This document shows positions 1-13,200 of a stretch of DNA of 64,000 nucleotides, piece by piece (position 1 is the stretch's first letter; each line of letters opens with the position of its first letter). This stretch comes from Gyrodactylus bullatarudis (lineage: Eukaryota > Platyhelminthes > Monogenea > Gyrodactylidea > Gyrodactylidae). The notes under the pieces are model-generated. The model searched no databases. It had not been told where the DNA came from and worked only from the letters and a program-made list of their open reading frames with translations. The stretch spans positions 62,001-126,000 of the forward strand of contig SSNU01000199.1 in NCBI GenBank assembly GCA_012064415.1, in the 5' to 3' direction. Made by a program: the position numbers and the translations under genes.

Positions 1-1291
1 GAGTAAATGAGGGAATCTAAGGGATACTTACGGAACAAAGTTATCTGGAACATTATTTGCCCGGCGTACGCCATAGAGTTGTGTATTCAATCCATATCTG
101 ATTGATAAGTTTTAGATAGATATTTAAAGATAACAAACTGATTAGTAACTAACCCTTCCGATTTTTCCTTGCATTTGATTGAGCAAAATCTAGATACAAT
201 GGCCGTGTTAGAGCATGTCATAGCACAACATTGCTTAAGAAATGTACTGTTAATGAAATTTGGGTCAAAGGTGTCTGAAAATATTCTGTTATGTATTCGA
301 CTTTGTTTCTCTAGACTTTCTAAGCTATTTCGAGTATTGGTGTCTTTGTCTGGTTTTTGCTTGTCAAGACTGAAATAAAGAAAATAAGTTTTGTTTCAAT
401 ATAAAAAATATACAAAACAAACTAACTTGAGATTTGTATCGATCAAGGATAAACTACGCTTCTTTCTAATTGAAAGATTTCCAACTGGTGACTTTAGACC
501 AGAATCAGCAGGCTTCTTATAGGTTATCTCTAATTTTGGGTCATTTTCTAAGAAATTAAATCTTAATTATAAACCTATGCAGATCTGGCAAAAATATGAG
601 AGGATATTTTTGGATTTCTTCTCTGAAATACCAATACATGTTCCATGATACCACTCTTGACACTTGTCACAAGCTCTGTTTGAAAGATTAACTTAGTATT
701 ACTAACATCATAAAAGTGTCACATGTTGAAGATCTACATATACAATATGTTTTCGTATCTATTTTAGATTTTGGGGATATGCAAATTTCACTCTTACGAG
801 TTTTCTTCTGAAAAAGACAATATATCTGGAGGGAATTACGTTTCTCATTTATATTTATAATCTGAGTTGAGACTGAATTATTGAGATAATTTTGAAATCA
901 TTCAAGAGTCATTTACATTACAAACAAAATTTACTTTGATAATCTGAAAAATTGTTTTAAGCCACTTTTTTTGCGAATTTAAAATAGAAGTCTGATAAAA
1001 AATATTTTAAATAAATCTACTACATTAGTTTATTATCCTGTTTACTTTATAGTAGTTTTGTAATAGAAAAAAAATCCCTTTATTACTCGGGATTTGATTG
1101 AATAAAAACCACAGAATTAATTTCTTTAGATAATTTATTGATCTCACAAGTAAAATAATAATAATTCATTTTCATGATTTATTCATGTAAATAAATAATC
1201 AGCAAGAAGCCTGTACATTAATCCACAGGTCCTTCTCATCTTAGAATTAAAACCTCAATTCCTATTTTTCCAAATTTTTGGGTAAACAATG
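1..1291. other. No gene seen; 3' flank of the channel gene
   Basis: AT-rich sequence with only short chance open frames. It contains the probable 3' UTR of the minus-strand channel gene next to it, and nothing else that I recognise. Confidence 0.5.
1178..1183 (-). promoter_or_regulatory. Possible polyadenylation signal of the channel gene
   Basis: AATAAA on the minus strand, about 110 bases after the stop codon of the last channel exon. In AT-rich DNA such hexamers occur often by chance, so position is the main argument. Confidence 0.35.
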
Positions 1292-4200
1292 CTATCGAAA
1301 AATTGAACTTGTTGGCAGAGTCCCGCCCATTTGGCTAAAGGTATTCATTTGATTACATGGTTCCAGATTATTATTGAATACATGGTTTATGAGTTTCTTT
1401 GGACCCCCAAAGCCATAGTTTGTTGCACAAGTTGAATTGGCAAGTAAATCTTGTAAGGCAAATATTGTTTTATTTTTCAAATTTTCCGTTTTCTCTTTGT
1501 CTTTTTGGATTTTGCTTCGTTGGAAATCCTGATCCTTGCAACGCATGAGACGCTTACGGGAACCAGCCTAAAAATATTTTAAATTAAAGATCTCGAAACC
1601 CTTTCACTCCCCATCCTCAATTTTCTAGTTTATATCGTTTTTCATGCAAAATTATTGGGTGTCATTCTCTCATTATTGGATTAAATCGATCTTATTTGAA
1701 AGACTAACCCTTAAAGATAATACAAAAATATCTCAGTTCTATTAATCATAAAAAAAGTTGTTTTTTATTCAAAAATTATTTCTTAAATAAAAACCTATTT
1801 CCCAGGGTCATGGATAAAAAGTAAGAAAACTTTCATCGAGCAATCACCTGATCTCTATGTGCTAAAGCTTCAAAGATAACCTATTTTTTTAACTCCTGAA
1901 CTAATTAAATCTGATAAGTGTTATTAAATAATAATAAAATTTATAACTTACGTCTAAATAGACAACAATGCAGAAAATTACCACTCCTATAGCATACATG
2001 ATGATCATGCCGTACATGAAATTTGTTTCGTGTCTGGCAATAAGAGATTTCTCATCAACTGAACTAACAACTGAATGCCATACTGTCAAGGTGACGAGCA
2101 TGAAGAAATTGATAAGGACCACTTTATCCTAGAAAAATTGAAATAAATTAATGAAGCTATTCTCGATGAATTTTGGAATTTATGACTTTTGCAAAAATCT
2201 CAATTTATTTTCATCAAAAGTTGAGTCTTTTTCTCGATTGTTTTTCTTATAATCTCGATAAGGTAAGCAACCTTTTTCCAAAGCCACTTCCAGACGTTTC
2301 GGTACTTAGCACCTTTTTTTCGGATTCAGTGAAAAATGATCTAAAATTAGTTTCTACAGCTTAAAACTTAGGTCAATATTAGAATTCTCAGCCATGGTCA
2401 TTCAAACATTTCGACGGTGATAGTCTTCACACGCCCTCTTCAGTGGAACGACGAGCTCACCAAACACAAAATACTGTTCATATCCTTTCAGTTTTCAGAT
2501 TAGAGAATAGAATAATTATTATTATTCTATTATATTATATTGTATTATAATACAAGAGTTTGACCAATGATAATGAAGTATTGATAATTATAATTACATA
2601 ATCAGAAGAATAGAGTAATAGATCAAATTTTTCATCAGATTTAATTTAACTACCTTCTTTTGCCAAACAGCTAAATCCAACACTATTCAATGTTCACTTC
2701 ACCAACATTTCCATTATAAGTAATAATAAGTACAATAAGTATCTTCTTCAGTGGATGAGACGCTTGTAACCTGAACTCTCTTCAATTTTATCTAAAAACC
2801 TTAGTATTCCTATTGATCAAGATCTAAAAACTATTCAAAATTAATTAAACCTTAAAAACCAATCAGATATTTTATGAAAGGATTTTAGATAAGATTAATA
2901 AGAGTTCAGGTTACAAACGTCTCATCCGCTGAGGAAGGTACTTGACTACCTCAGTACCGAAACGTCTGGAAGAGGCTTTGGAAAAAGGTTCGTTATACTC
3001 CGATTAAATCTGCTATTACTAATTTTTATTGAAGATTTCAGATTCCATCATGGAAAAAAACAATTTTACAAGTAAGGTCAATCAACTTACAAGATAAGTT
3101 AAATATGAAATTTTTGGTAGATTCTGAGAAGCGGCAAACTTGAATGTAACTGTCGTCAATAACAAAAGCATTGAAAGTTGCATTCTATTCTGATTTGTTT
3201 TAACACTGAATGCACTGAACGATAATAAGCATAATACACACGAAATTAAAACTGTATTTATCATAAAATATCCGGAACGTCTGGCTGCTCGACTGGTGAA
3301 CTTTAATCCAGGTTGACTACGATTCCCAGGGCCAATATTATAAGCAGTCTGAATTTCGATACTATCAACCTGTTGGAATAAAAATACAGCATTTAAAGAG
3401 ATTATTATAGGGTGAAATGTTGGTAGCCTTAAAAATGAAGTATATACTACTTATGAGTAATTATATATATAAAAAAATTAAATAAAATCTAAATATAAGT
3501 TTAAAAAAAATCAACTTGATACCTCGTCATAAGTCAATGATTGATTTTCGATTGAGCATCTGAAGACATATAAATTAATAGATGAACTGTATATTCTGAG
3601 ATACATTTAACCATCATAATCATCATAGGAAGACAGGAATAAGCTTGAGTACTTGACCTAATTCAACTATTCCCTTATTATCTTGATATGATCTTGGGAA
3701 AAAATATTCACATTAATCTAGGATCTATATCATAAATGGTGGTAATAATGCTAAAATTCAATTAGGCGAGATGTTCAGAAACATTGATTTTCAGTTGTGC
3801 TACCGATGTCATTAAATTTTTGAATGAAAATGCCAAAGTATTTCACAAATAAAGATTTCTATTTCGGGCATACTTATCAGTGTGATACATGCCATATAAA
3901 TACAGTTGGTACAATTGGTTCCTTTCCTGTGGCCAGGTTAGAAATATGGTTTTTATAGAGATTTTACATTTACAATAGTCATTAGACCTCGATGAAAATT
4001 TTAAAACTTAGGAAATTCCGGGCGGGATTCTAGAATATAGTTAATTATAACATTCTCTTTACTTTAAACAGAAAATATAGTAAAATACTAAAGTTTCCAA
4101 TTTATTAATTAGTTTTAGCTATTATTTCATATATATTTCTAATCTGGCAACAGGAAGGAACCAATTGTACTATTAGTAATAAAACGGACCAATAAGGTTC

Positions 4201-7200
4201 CTTATTAGTTTCTAAAATCTCTACTTATATGGCATCACACTAATGACTCATCAATGGTGATACATATATATATTTAATGGTTTTTGCTATACTATTCTAC
4301 TATTTTTTCACTTGTATTTACTAGAGAAGTAGTGCCCTCGAAATTTTTAACTTCACTTTTGTACAAACTCTTCCGACAATGAATTCTTTTTTGAGGCATA
4401 TTTCGAAAATTGAGAACACTACATGTCATTCATGTTTAGAAGTCCTAATTTTTTTAAATCACCGCATAGTTTTTAATGAATTCTTACTTCATTTAAAATT
4501 GATTAAATATGTCAAATAAACAAACAAAAAATAAAATGAATAAACAAAATTTTTTAAGATAAGGTATTAAAAGTATTTAATTTAAATTTATTACTTGATA
4601 CCAAAAACTCAGCTAAAAAAGAAAGTAATTCTGATTAGAAACCAAAAATATCAAGTTTAGCATTTGAGAAGAAATACTTGCTCAAAGGATGTGTAGTAGA
4701 AGTAGATGAAATTTTAATATCGCTTGTCTGAACTATAAGATGAAAGCAAATTCAATTTAAATACGAAATACAAATTTATCAAGCTATAAACATTTCATTT
4801 CGGACAGAGTTTTCCAAAAAAAGATTTTGCCAATTTCGGCGATTCAAATTCCCACCAATGATTTTCGCGCACTTTATCTGTATAGAAATCAAATTGAATG
4901 ACCAACCTCAACATGCTGAAAAATATTCCACTCTTGTGAGTCTGCAGTACACCTTTGATCCACATAGGAGATATCTGTTGGCGAAGGGACTAATTCAACC
5001 TCTTCCACAGGTCTTTCACTGGTAACTATTAAGGATAGGTCCTGGAAAATATTAAAAATGATGCTTAATAACCATTGATTTGATCATTTCATATGAAAGA
5101 AAAGTCAATGACAGATTTTTTCAACTAAATTGTTATTATCGAGCAAAAGAGTTGTTTTAATTTGAAAAATTCGTTTCCACAAATACAGTTAAAAATTAAT
5201 CTCTTCAACACTTTCTTATTTCTCTATTTAAAAATATTTGGGTAATTTACAAATTTTCAACTAGAATAGTTTGGTAAATTCAAAGATATCCCTCCTCCTC
5301 AATGAACTAGATTCAATATAGAAAAGAACCAATGAAAGGTCCCCAATTGATTACAGTATGACAAAACACTATAATGCAATAAAATAAAAAATAAAATTCC
5401 AAATTAAAATATTTTTGATGTTTCTGAATAAAAACTTTTTTATTTGATCGATAACAGTCCTTTTACTTTTACGGAATGTTGAGTTCAGATTGAGACACAC
5501 CTATTGTTGAATATGTCTTAGCAGGACAGAGGCTTGGAGAAAAATATGAACAAAGTTTGACTTCATGAATTTCTGATTTTTACATCAAATAACTCGAAAA
5601 CCAATGAATATACACCGAAAAAACTAGAAAATGTTGTACAGAATTTGATTTTGCGTCGAATGAACTATCTAATATTTCCTCAAGATTGAAGAAAAAATAA
5701 TCAGGGGCATCGAAAAGGTTACAGGTCAGGTTTCGGGTTAGGGTCGAATAGCTCGAAAAATTTATTTGGTTATTTTTGTTGTGAATGGATAAATCATGCT
5801 CTGTTTTTCTTGAGAATTGACATTTCATTTTTATATAAAAAATATACGCTCTTTTTGAGTTTAGAAACCAACAATGCTTCAGAAAATCAGAAATAAATCA
5901 CAGGTTAATAAAAAATTGTGATTTCATCAGCTTTCTAATGGTATACTTTTTAATTCAAGATTCTGTCAAATTGAGAACTTTTCCTATTCAGGTTTATTCA
6001 ATAATATTAAGTGCATGAGCAGTAGAAATAAGTTCGATAACTTTTAAACAGGTTTTAAGTGTTACTTTCATGATGAGAATTAAGAGCTGCAATCGGGAAT
6101 TCCTATTTATTTTAAAAGCGACCAATGAAAAAGAATCAGACCCCTGAAATTTGAACCGAATTTAGCGTCGAATTCATCGAGTAATGTATTGTATTAAACA
6201 ACTCCACCCCTTTCAAACCTTAAGACTGAATTTTTAACCTAGTCGAAAATCGCATAACTAGCAGGTGTGAGAGGAGAAGCAATTTCTAATTTGAAAAATT
6301 TTCTTTAGATTCTTTTAGTTATCCCTTAGTAATCATCCCCCCTTGAATAAGAGGGGTGAGAGTCAGAGTTGTTTTACATCTAAGTCAATCCCTTCACAAG
6401 CTAGCTCTGGAATTCAGATGATTTTTAAGAAATGAAATGTTGATGGATAAAACTGGAAATTGATTTTAGACGGCCACTAATGTTTTCTGTTACGTTTTTT
6501 CTAGAAACAAAAAGTGGAAACTTATATAATTTTTGATTCTCTATCGGATGGTATTTCATCAATGAATTATGAAAAAAACTTGAAATCGTCATCTTTGAAC
6601 CTATTGCTCTGAAACGTTGGTATATGATATATTAATGCAAAACGAACCTAGATATGAAGTCGTTTTCATCCTATGTCTTAAAAAACATTGAAAAATTATG
6701 ATTTTAAGTAATGTACTTAATTATTAAAAATTTAATATGATTACTTTATATCATAGTTGATTATTTTTTTATCGAGTTGGTCTTTTTTATATACAATTAT
6801 TACAGAATTCACTCTATTCCTAAATTTTACCCAAACCTCGAAAGTTAGGAAAATTCTGAGCACGGATTTGGAATCAACATGGAAATATATATGTCGATAC
6901 AACTTGGTTATTGAACATTTTTTTATAAGGATTGTAAAATCTCATCTTCACATTAACATAGTTTTAATAACAAATTATGATCAATTATTTTTTTATAAAA
7001 AGTGTATTTGCTTCATTTGCAAAAATATTAATCGATTTATTTAACTTTTTCTATTCCTGTCCTAGAACGGAAGACCGATATATATAACCATCCTACTCTC
7101 GACGAGGATTCAAATTCTTTACTAATTATTATAAATTAGTATGGCAGTCGTTTAATTTTGGAACGAACAAAGTTAAAATAATAGTCCAAGCTTACAACTT

Positions 7201-10200
7201 ATTTTTTGGTGCTAAAATTCTCAGACCAGGCCTTAGATTGAGACGACTTAGAAACAGAAAGAATCAAATAAAGAGATAATCATTAGATTATCAAGAAAAA
7301 TAAGATTTTTTTCATGTTACCATTTATCTGACAAGGGCTTACCCCTGAAAAAAGTAAAAAATACCAAAATTATTAAAGTGTGTTTCTTCCTTACTAAGTA
7401 TATAGGCTTAAACATTGTAAATTAGAGTTTATCAAAAGGAAGATATGAAATTCAATTACGAATACATAAAATGCATTCTTTTAACTTTTCATTATTGAAA
7501 GAAGATTTGAAAGCTAAGAAGAAACTTGTGAAATTCAATCAGGCAATAATTGCTGTATGGTTGTGGTGTACTGACCAATTCATAGGTTTTCAAATCCGTT
7601 CCCCTATTCATTCTAATTAGAGGTAGATTTTTGAAATTTTCGATTTTTAACCTTGGTAATAATCCTTGAGATTATTCATTGAATGTTTTATAGATCATAA
7701 AACGTATTAACTTTATAAAGTGTTTAGAAATGTACCCTGAGGCAGATTTTCTGTTCAATTTGAAAACTAATTAAAAAAGTGAGAAATATCGAAACACTGA
7801 CATGAGGTAACGTGGACACTAGGGCAATGTGAAATCTTTAACCTCATTTTTCTAATATAATTATTTTTTCTTATTGGAGCATATGTCGAAAATGATTCCC
7901 CATTATGTCATTCAGTTTAGAAAATCCAAAATTTTTTAAATCCCCCCTCAATTTTCAATGAATTTTTACTACGCAATCACTAAAATCTGGAATATCTTGG
8001 CCATTTAATGAATTTTTCAAGGTTTTTCTTCAAAAATAGTAATTTCATCATCAAGAGGGCCTTCATGGTGAATTTCGTTGTTTTATTATGTCCGTGGGAT
8101 ATTGTGGGAAAAATGGGCAATTCCATTACGAAAGATGATTTTCACGCTTTAAAAATATGCAAAACATGATCTGAACAGTACTGAATTTTATAAGAAAGGT
8201 GAGTTGTTCGGAGAAAAAAATTTCACCCTGACTTAGGGGACACCTTGCAACAAGAATTTTAAATCCTAACAATAAGAATAGATTGAAAAACTTACCTGAC
8301 AGTCAAATGGAAAATGTTTCAACTCTAATGTTTCATGGAAAACGCCTTTAATTCTACGCTTTTCAACAAGGTAAGCTTCATAATTCGGTTCAACATATTC
8401 AACTTCATGACTAATGACCTCCTTCGGTTCTCCTTGGGCATTGTCAATGTTCAATCGTGGATTCCAAAAGTTTTGCTCGTTTAAGGGAATCTGAAAAAAT
8501 AAAAATTTGTTAGAAAATTTACAATATAAAATATTGATAACACATAAATTTCAGACATACACCTAGTATATATGAAAATGGGAATTTAAGATGAAACCTC
8601 ATAATTATGGCAAATCTAAAATCTTGAAGTAGCGACAAATTCTCATTTGTTTGAAACTTTGAGTTGGTAAGAAGTTGGGAATCTATGATTTTTACAGAAA
8701 TCTCGATTTTTTCATCAAGAATTCGAATTTGTTAAAGATTTTTTGGAATCCTACTCATGTTGCCTACTTTTACCAGTCTAAGAAAAAAAATTCTGAAAAA
8801 AAATTTCAATTTGGCGCCAGAATCCCATTTTTTCGAACTTTGAACCGAAAATTTTTATTGATGTGAAAACTGGAGGTTGATCAAAAGAGATCAAGATTAG
8901 ACAAAAAAATCTATTCAATTGAATCTTACTGTTGCATAGTCTTATTATCGTTTGAGAGCTGAAATTCGATTTTCTGATCATAATGAAAATAATGAAATTT
9001 CGATAATTCAAAATCTCTCGAAAATGGGGTAACTGTCGATAACTTGACGGTGCTAGTCAGTTTTCTTGTCTAATCTTGATCTTGAAAAATCTCTTTTGAT
9101 CAACCTCCAGTTTTCACATCAATAAAAATTTTCGGTTCAAAGTGCGAAAAAATGGGATTCTGGCGCTATAATGAAATTTGCAAAATGGTCATAAAATAAA
9201 TTTTTTTTCAGAATTTTTTTTCTAAGACCAGTAAAAGTAGGCAACATAAGTAGGATTCCAAAAAATCTTCAACAAATTCGAATTCTTGATGAAAAAATCG
9301 AGATTTCTGTAAAAATCATAGACTCCCAACTTCATATCAACCAACTTTACCATATATCTGGGATGTAAGAGGCTGATGAGTATGCTTGAAATAAAGCACT
9401 TATTCCTCCCACTTTCGGCCTCATTTTTTACTTTCTCAATAAGTTCTCAACGTTTTCTCAATTGACCAATGATATTAAAAATCACTTCTACACATTATAA
9501 TATTTTTGTTGAAGTTGGAAACCCTACTACTGTACCTAATAAAAAATAGGGAATTTTTATTCAGCAGGGATTCCCTCTTTTGATGACTCAATTAGTCACT
9601 ATTGGTTTCTTCTTCGAAGTGTGATTACTTGATACATTGAGTAAATTGAAGATCAATCAACTACAGTTATTTATAAAGTACATGAAAAGATATGTATGAA
9701 TTTTGGTATACATTCACCAAATCAATTAAGAATATAGATAAAGTGTACATATAGTATTTTATAAATCTTTTATGACGTTACTAACCGATAGGAACTTGAT
9801 GAAAAGTTTAATATATGTATATTATTTTTTATATATTAAGCAAAATTTTTTCCTAGTTTTTGATTCTTTGTCAGATCAAAGGAAGCTGAAGCCAACTTTA
9901 TAAAAGAGCCTTTTCAAAATAATTTACCTAAAAGGATTGACAACATCTAGTACAATGAACAACACTCATGTAATAATAACTTGAAAAGTTTTAAATGTTC
10001 TCATCTGAGGGTTCGTATTAAGGGAACGATCGTGGCCTATTTCTGATTCTTGATTGTTTTGATTGGAACGATTCTTCAATGTCTGTTCATCATCAGTGAA
10101 TGCAATCTGAAAGGAAAAGAAGTTTTTATATTAAGCCTCGTTCGATAGTCAAATCGATCATTTAGCTTTGTTATAGCCAAGAGCTAGCGTTCTGAGCACT

Positions 10201-13200
10201 TTGCACCCATTTAGATAGAGCCAATAGGAAGAACCAAATTTTTTCATGTTACTGAAATTCTATTGGATTATATTTTGTTAACTAATCAGAGTTCTGGAAT
10301 TCTATCATTCTTATTGGTTGAACGATTTTTCGTTTGAAAGGGTTCAATGGGTTCAGAACCCTACCAAGAGCTCTACATTTATTAGACTTGGACAAAATTT
10401 TCCAAAATTACTTAAATCGCCCATCGATATGAAGAAACTAATCTTCAAGTAATTTGATATAATCCCACCAAATTTCGCTTCAATAAACCTTTCCTTGGTT
10501 CTAGAATAAGATAAACAAAATTGTAAGAATTTATAACGTTTTTTGACCTATCAAAATTGTAATATTCATGAAAAATAAAAGAAATTGCGTTTTGAGCTAT
10601 TATAAAAAACAATTTTAATAGGATTTAAGTCATCTTTACAACTTTATGTAAAGAAATAATGTGAATTCAAGTTAAAATTATAAATATAAAACATTAAAAA
10701 CGTTCTAAATTTGAAAATTTTCACAATTTTGTTTATCTTATTCCAGAAGCATGGAAAGGTATTTTAAAGCGAAATTTGGTACGATAATATAAATAATACT
10801 CGAAAATTGTGTTTTTATGTCGATGGGCGATTTAAGTAATTTTCTAATTCGTCCAAGTCTAATAAATGTAGAGCTCTTGGCTATAACAAACCTCGGTTTT
10901 TACAAAGTAATTTTATTTTGGGTGAACAAATCTGATTTGTAAATTATACTAAAATCAATAAGAATTTTCCTTTTGAGTATTAGTATAAATTTTACTTTCC
11001 TAAGGATCAAGAAAATGCTATCAAAAATAATTTTTCATAATCCAGATTAAAGTTATAAAGTCATAAATCTGCATTTTTTTTCTTACTATTTTCATTCTTA
11101 TATTTATAATTTTATTATTTCAATGATTATATTTATAATTTCCATTTTTAAAGTAACACTGCTGGTGAAGCTTTAAGAAATACGTATTGAATGTAAATAA
11201 AACTCTTGTTTTTTCAATACTTCAAATAATTTCTTAATATTTTAGAGGTTATATTATTGAATCTTGAAAATTAGTCATCTAAAGGATTAAAAAAAATCAA
11301 TCAAAATCAAGAAATTAACAAAGAATTTGACATGCTTGAATCCTATTGGTTTAAAATTTTGCATGTTTATGTTAAATTTCGACCAATCAGATCGATTGTT
11401 AGACTGAATCTATTTTATTTAGACCCAATCGCTCTTTCATTGGCGCAAATGTTGACACATAAGTGAGGGAAGAAATTAGTTTATAATTGTGTTTCCAGAT
11501 GGTTATTTATTTTGAATTTTGAAAAAATCCTAATTTCTCAACTTCATCTAGATTACCTTTGACCAACTCAATAAGATTTCATTAATAATAAACAAACAGA
11601 TGATGTTAATTCAAAATCATTTATTTTAATACATTGAGGTTAAAGTACATTAGACCGAATCCGAGTTATCGACCAGATTCAATATCAACTGAATACAGTG
11701 GAACCAAAGAAGTGATCAAAGCGAGATTGAAATTTATAAAAAAAAAGATTTCAGCTGTGGACTTGGTCAGTCAAATAATGATAGGATAAATGAGAGATTT
11801 GGAATCAATCTAGAAATTTTTAAAAGATGAATTGATTACAGACAAGAAATAGTTTTAACTATGCAACTGATTGACAGTTTACACAAATAAAGATCGATTA
11901 CAAGGATTTTTTAATCTTCATATTTTGATCGAAACTATTTTCCATGGAAAAAGTCAAAATAGCCAAAACTTTCAAATTAGAAGAAATGTAAAGTTGGTTG
12001 ATATGAAGTTGGGAATCTATGATTTTTACAGATATCTCGATATTTTCATCAAGAATTCGAATTTGTTAAAGATTTTCTGGAATCCTACTCATGCGGCCAA
12101 ATTTTACCATTTGAAGAAAAAAAATCTGAAAAATATCATTTTTATGAAGAATATGGTTATTTTTCAAACTCCCATTTGGCGCCAAAATAACATTTTTTCG
12201 AACTTTGAGCTGAAAATTTTTGTTGATTTGAAGGTAGGAAAGGGATCAAGATTAGACAAGAAAGCTGACTAGCACCGTAAAGTTATCGACAGTTACTCCA
12301 TTTTTGAGAGATTTTGAATCATCGAAATTTCATTGATTTTCAAGAAGGGAAAATGATCAAAAAAACAAAATTACGCTCCCAAACGATACTAAGCCTATGC
12401 ATAAGATCAGATTCAGTTGAATTGATTTTGTTGTCTAACCTTAATCCTGAAAAAACTCTTCCCCACTTTCAAATCGACAAAAAATTTCCGCTAAAAGTTC
12501 GAAAAAATGGGATTTTGGCGCCAAATGGGAATTTAAAAAATGACCATATTTTGCATAAAAATGATATTTTTTAGAATTTTCTTTCTACAAATGGTAAAAT
12601 TTGGCCGCATTAGTAGGATTCCAGAAAATCTTTAAAAAATTTCGAATTCTTGATGAAAATATCGAGATATCTGTAAAAATCATAGATTCCTAACTTCATA
12701 TCAATTAGCTTTATATTGTAATATAAAACAGAGTTGATGTTTGACTCAACAGAAAAAGACTGGAATTCTTAAAAATAATGGTCAAATAGTTTACAGAGCA
12801 TCTTCTTAGCAGGGAAAATCCAGTAATTACAGACATGAACCTCTCATCTAAAAGCTGGATCTGTTTTATTTAAAGCTAGGTTGATTTTTAAAATCAGATT
12901 CAGTTTATTTGATTTCTTTGTCTAATCGTGATCCTAAAAACCAACTTTTGATAACTCTTTCATGTTGAAGTAAACAAAATTTTCCAACTCAAAGTTCAAA
13001 AAAATGGGAATTTGGCGCTACTTTAAGATTTAAAATTTTCCATAATTCCTTTAAAAATGGATTTTTCAAAATTATTGTCTCCATATCATGAAAGTGGGCC
13101 TCAAAAAATCTTGATCAATTTCGATTTTTTGATAAAAAAAGAAGAAAATTTAGTAAAAACAAAATCGTAAATTCCTATTTTAATATACTGAGACACTGTC

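Larger units (their letters stand above)
2269..2990. repeat. Foldback element in a channel intron, Penelope-derived ends
   Basis: The sequence beginning AACCTTTTTCCAAAGCC at 2269 returns inverted at 2990, with about 35 of 38 bases matching. A second inverted pair lies inside: about 2741-2775 against 2901-2936, around GAGTTCAGGTTACAA. The termini contain hammerhead-ribozyme sequence typical of Penelope-like retroelement ends, so this looks like two Penelope end fragments in inverted orientation. It occupies the intron between the M2 and M3-M4 exons. Confidence 0.65.

Noticed and set aside
9928..10106. Minus-strand segment with a good acceptor and 47 open codons ([14 protein letters not shown]...), considered as a channel exon.
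   Set aside because: An in-frame TGA comes before any donor, and the flanking channel exons (ending KKN and starting [11 protein letters not shown]) join well without it.
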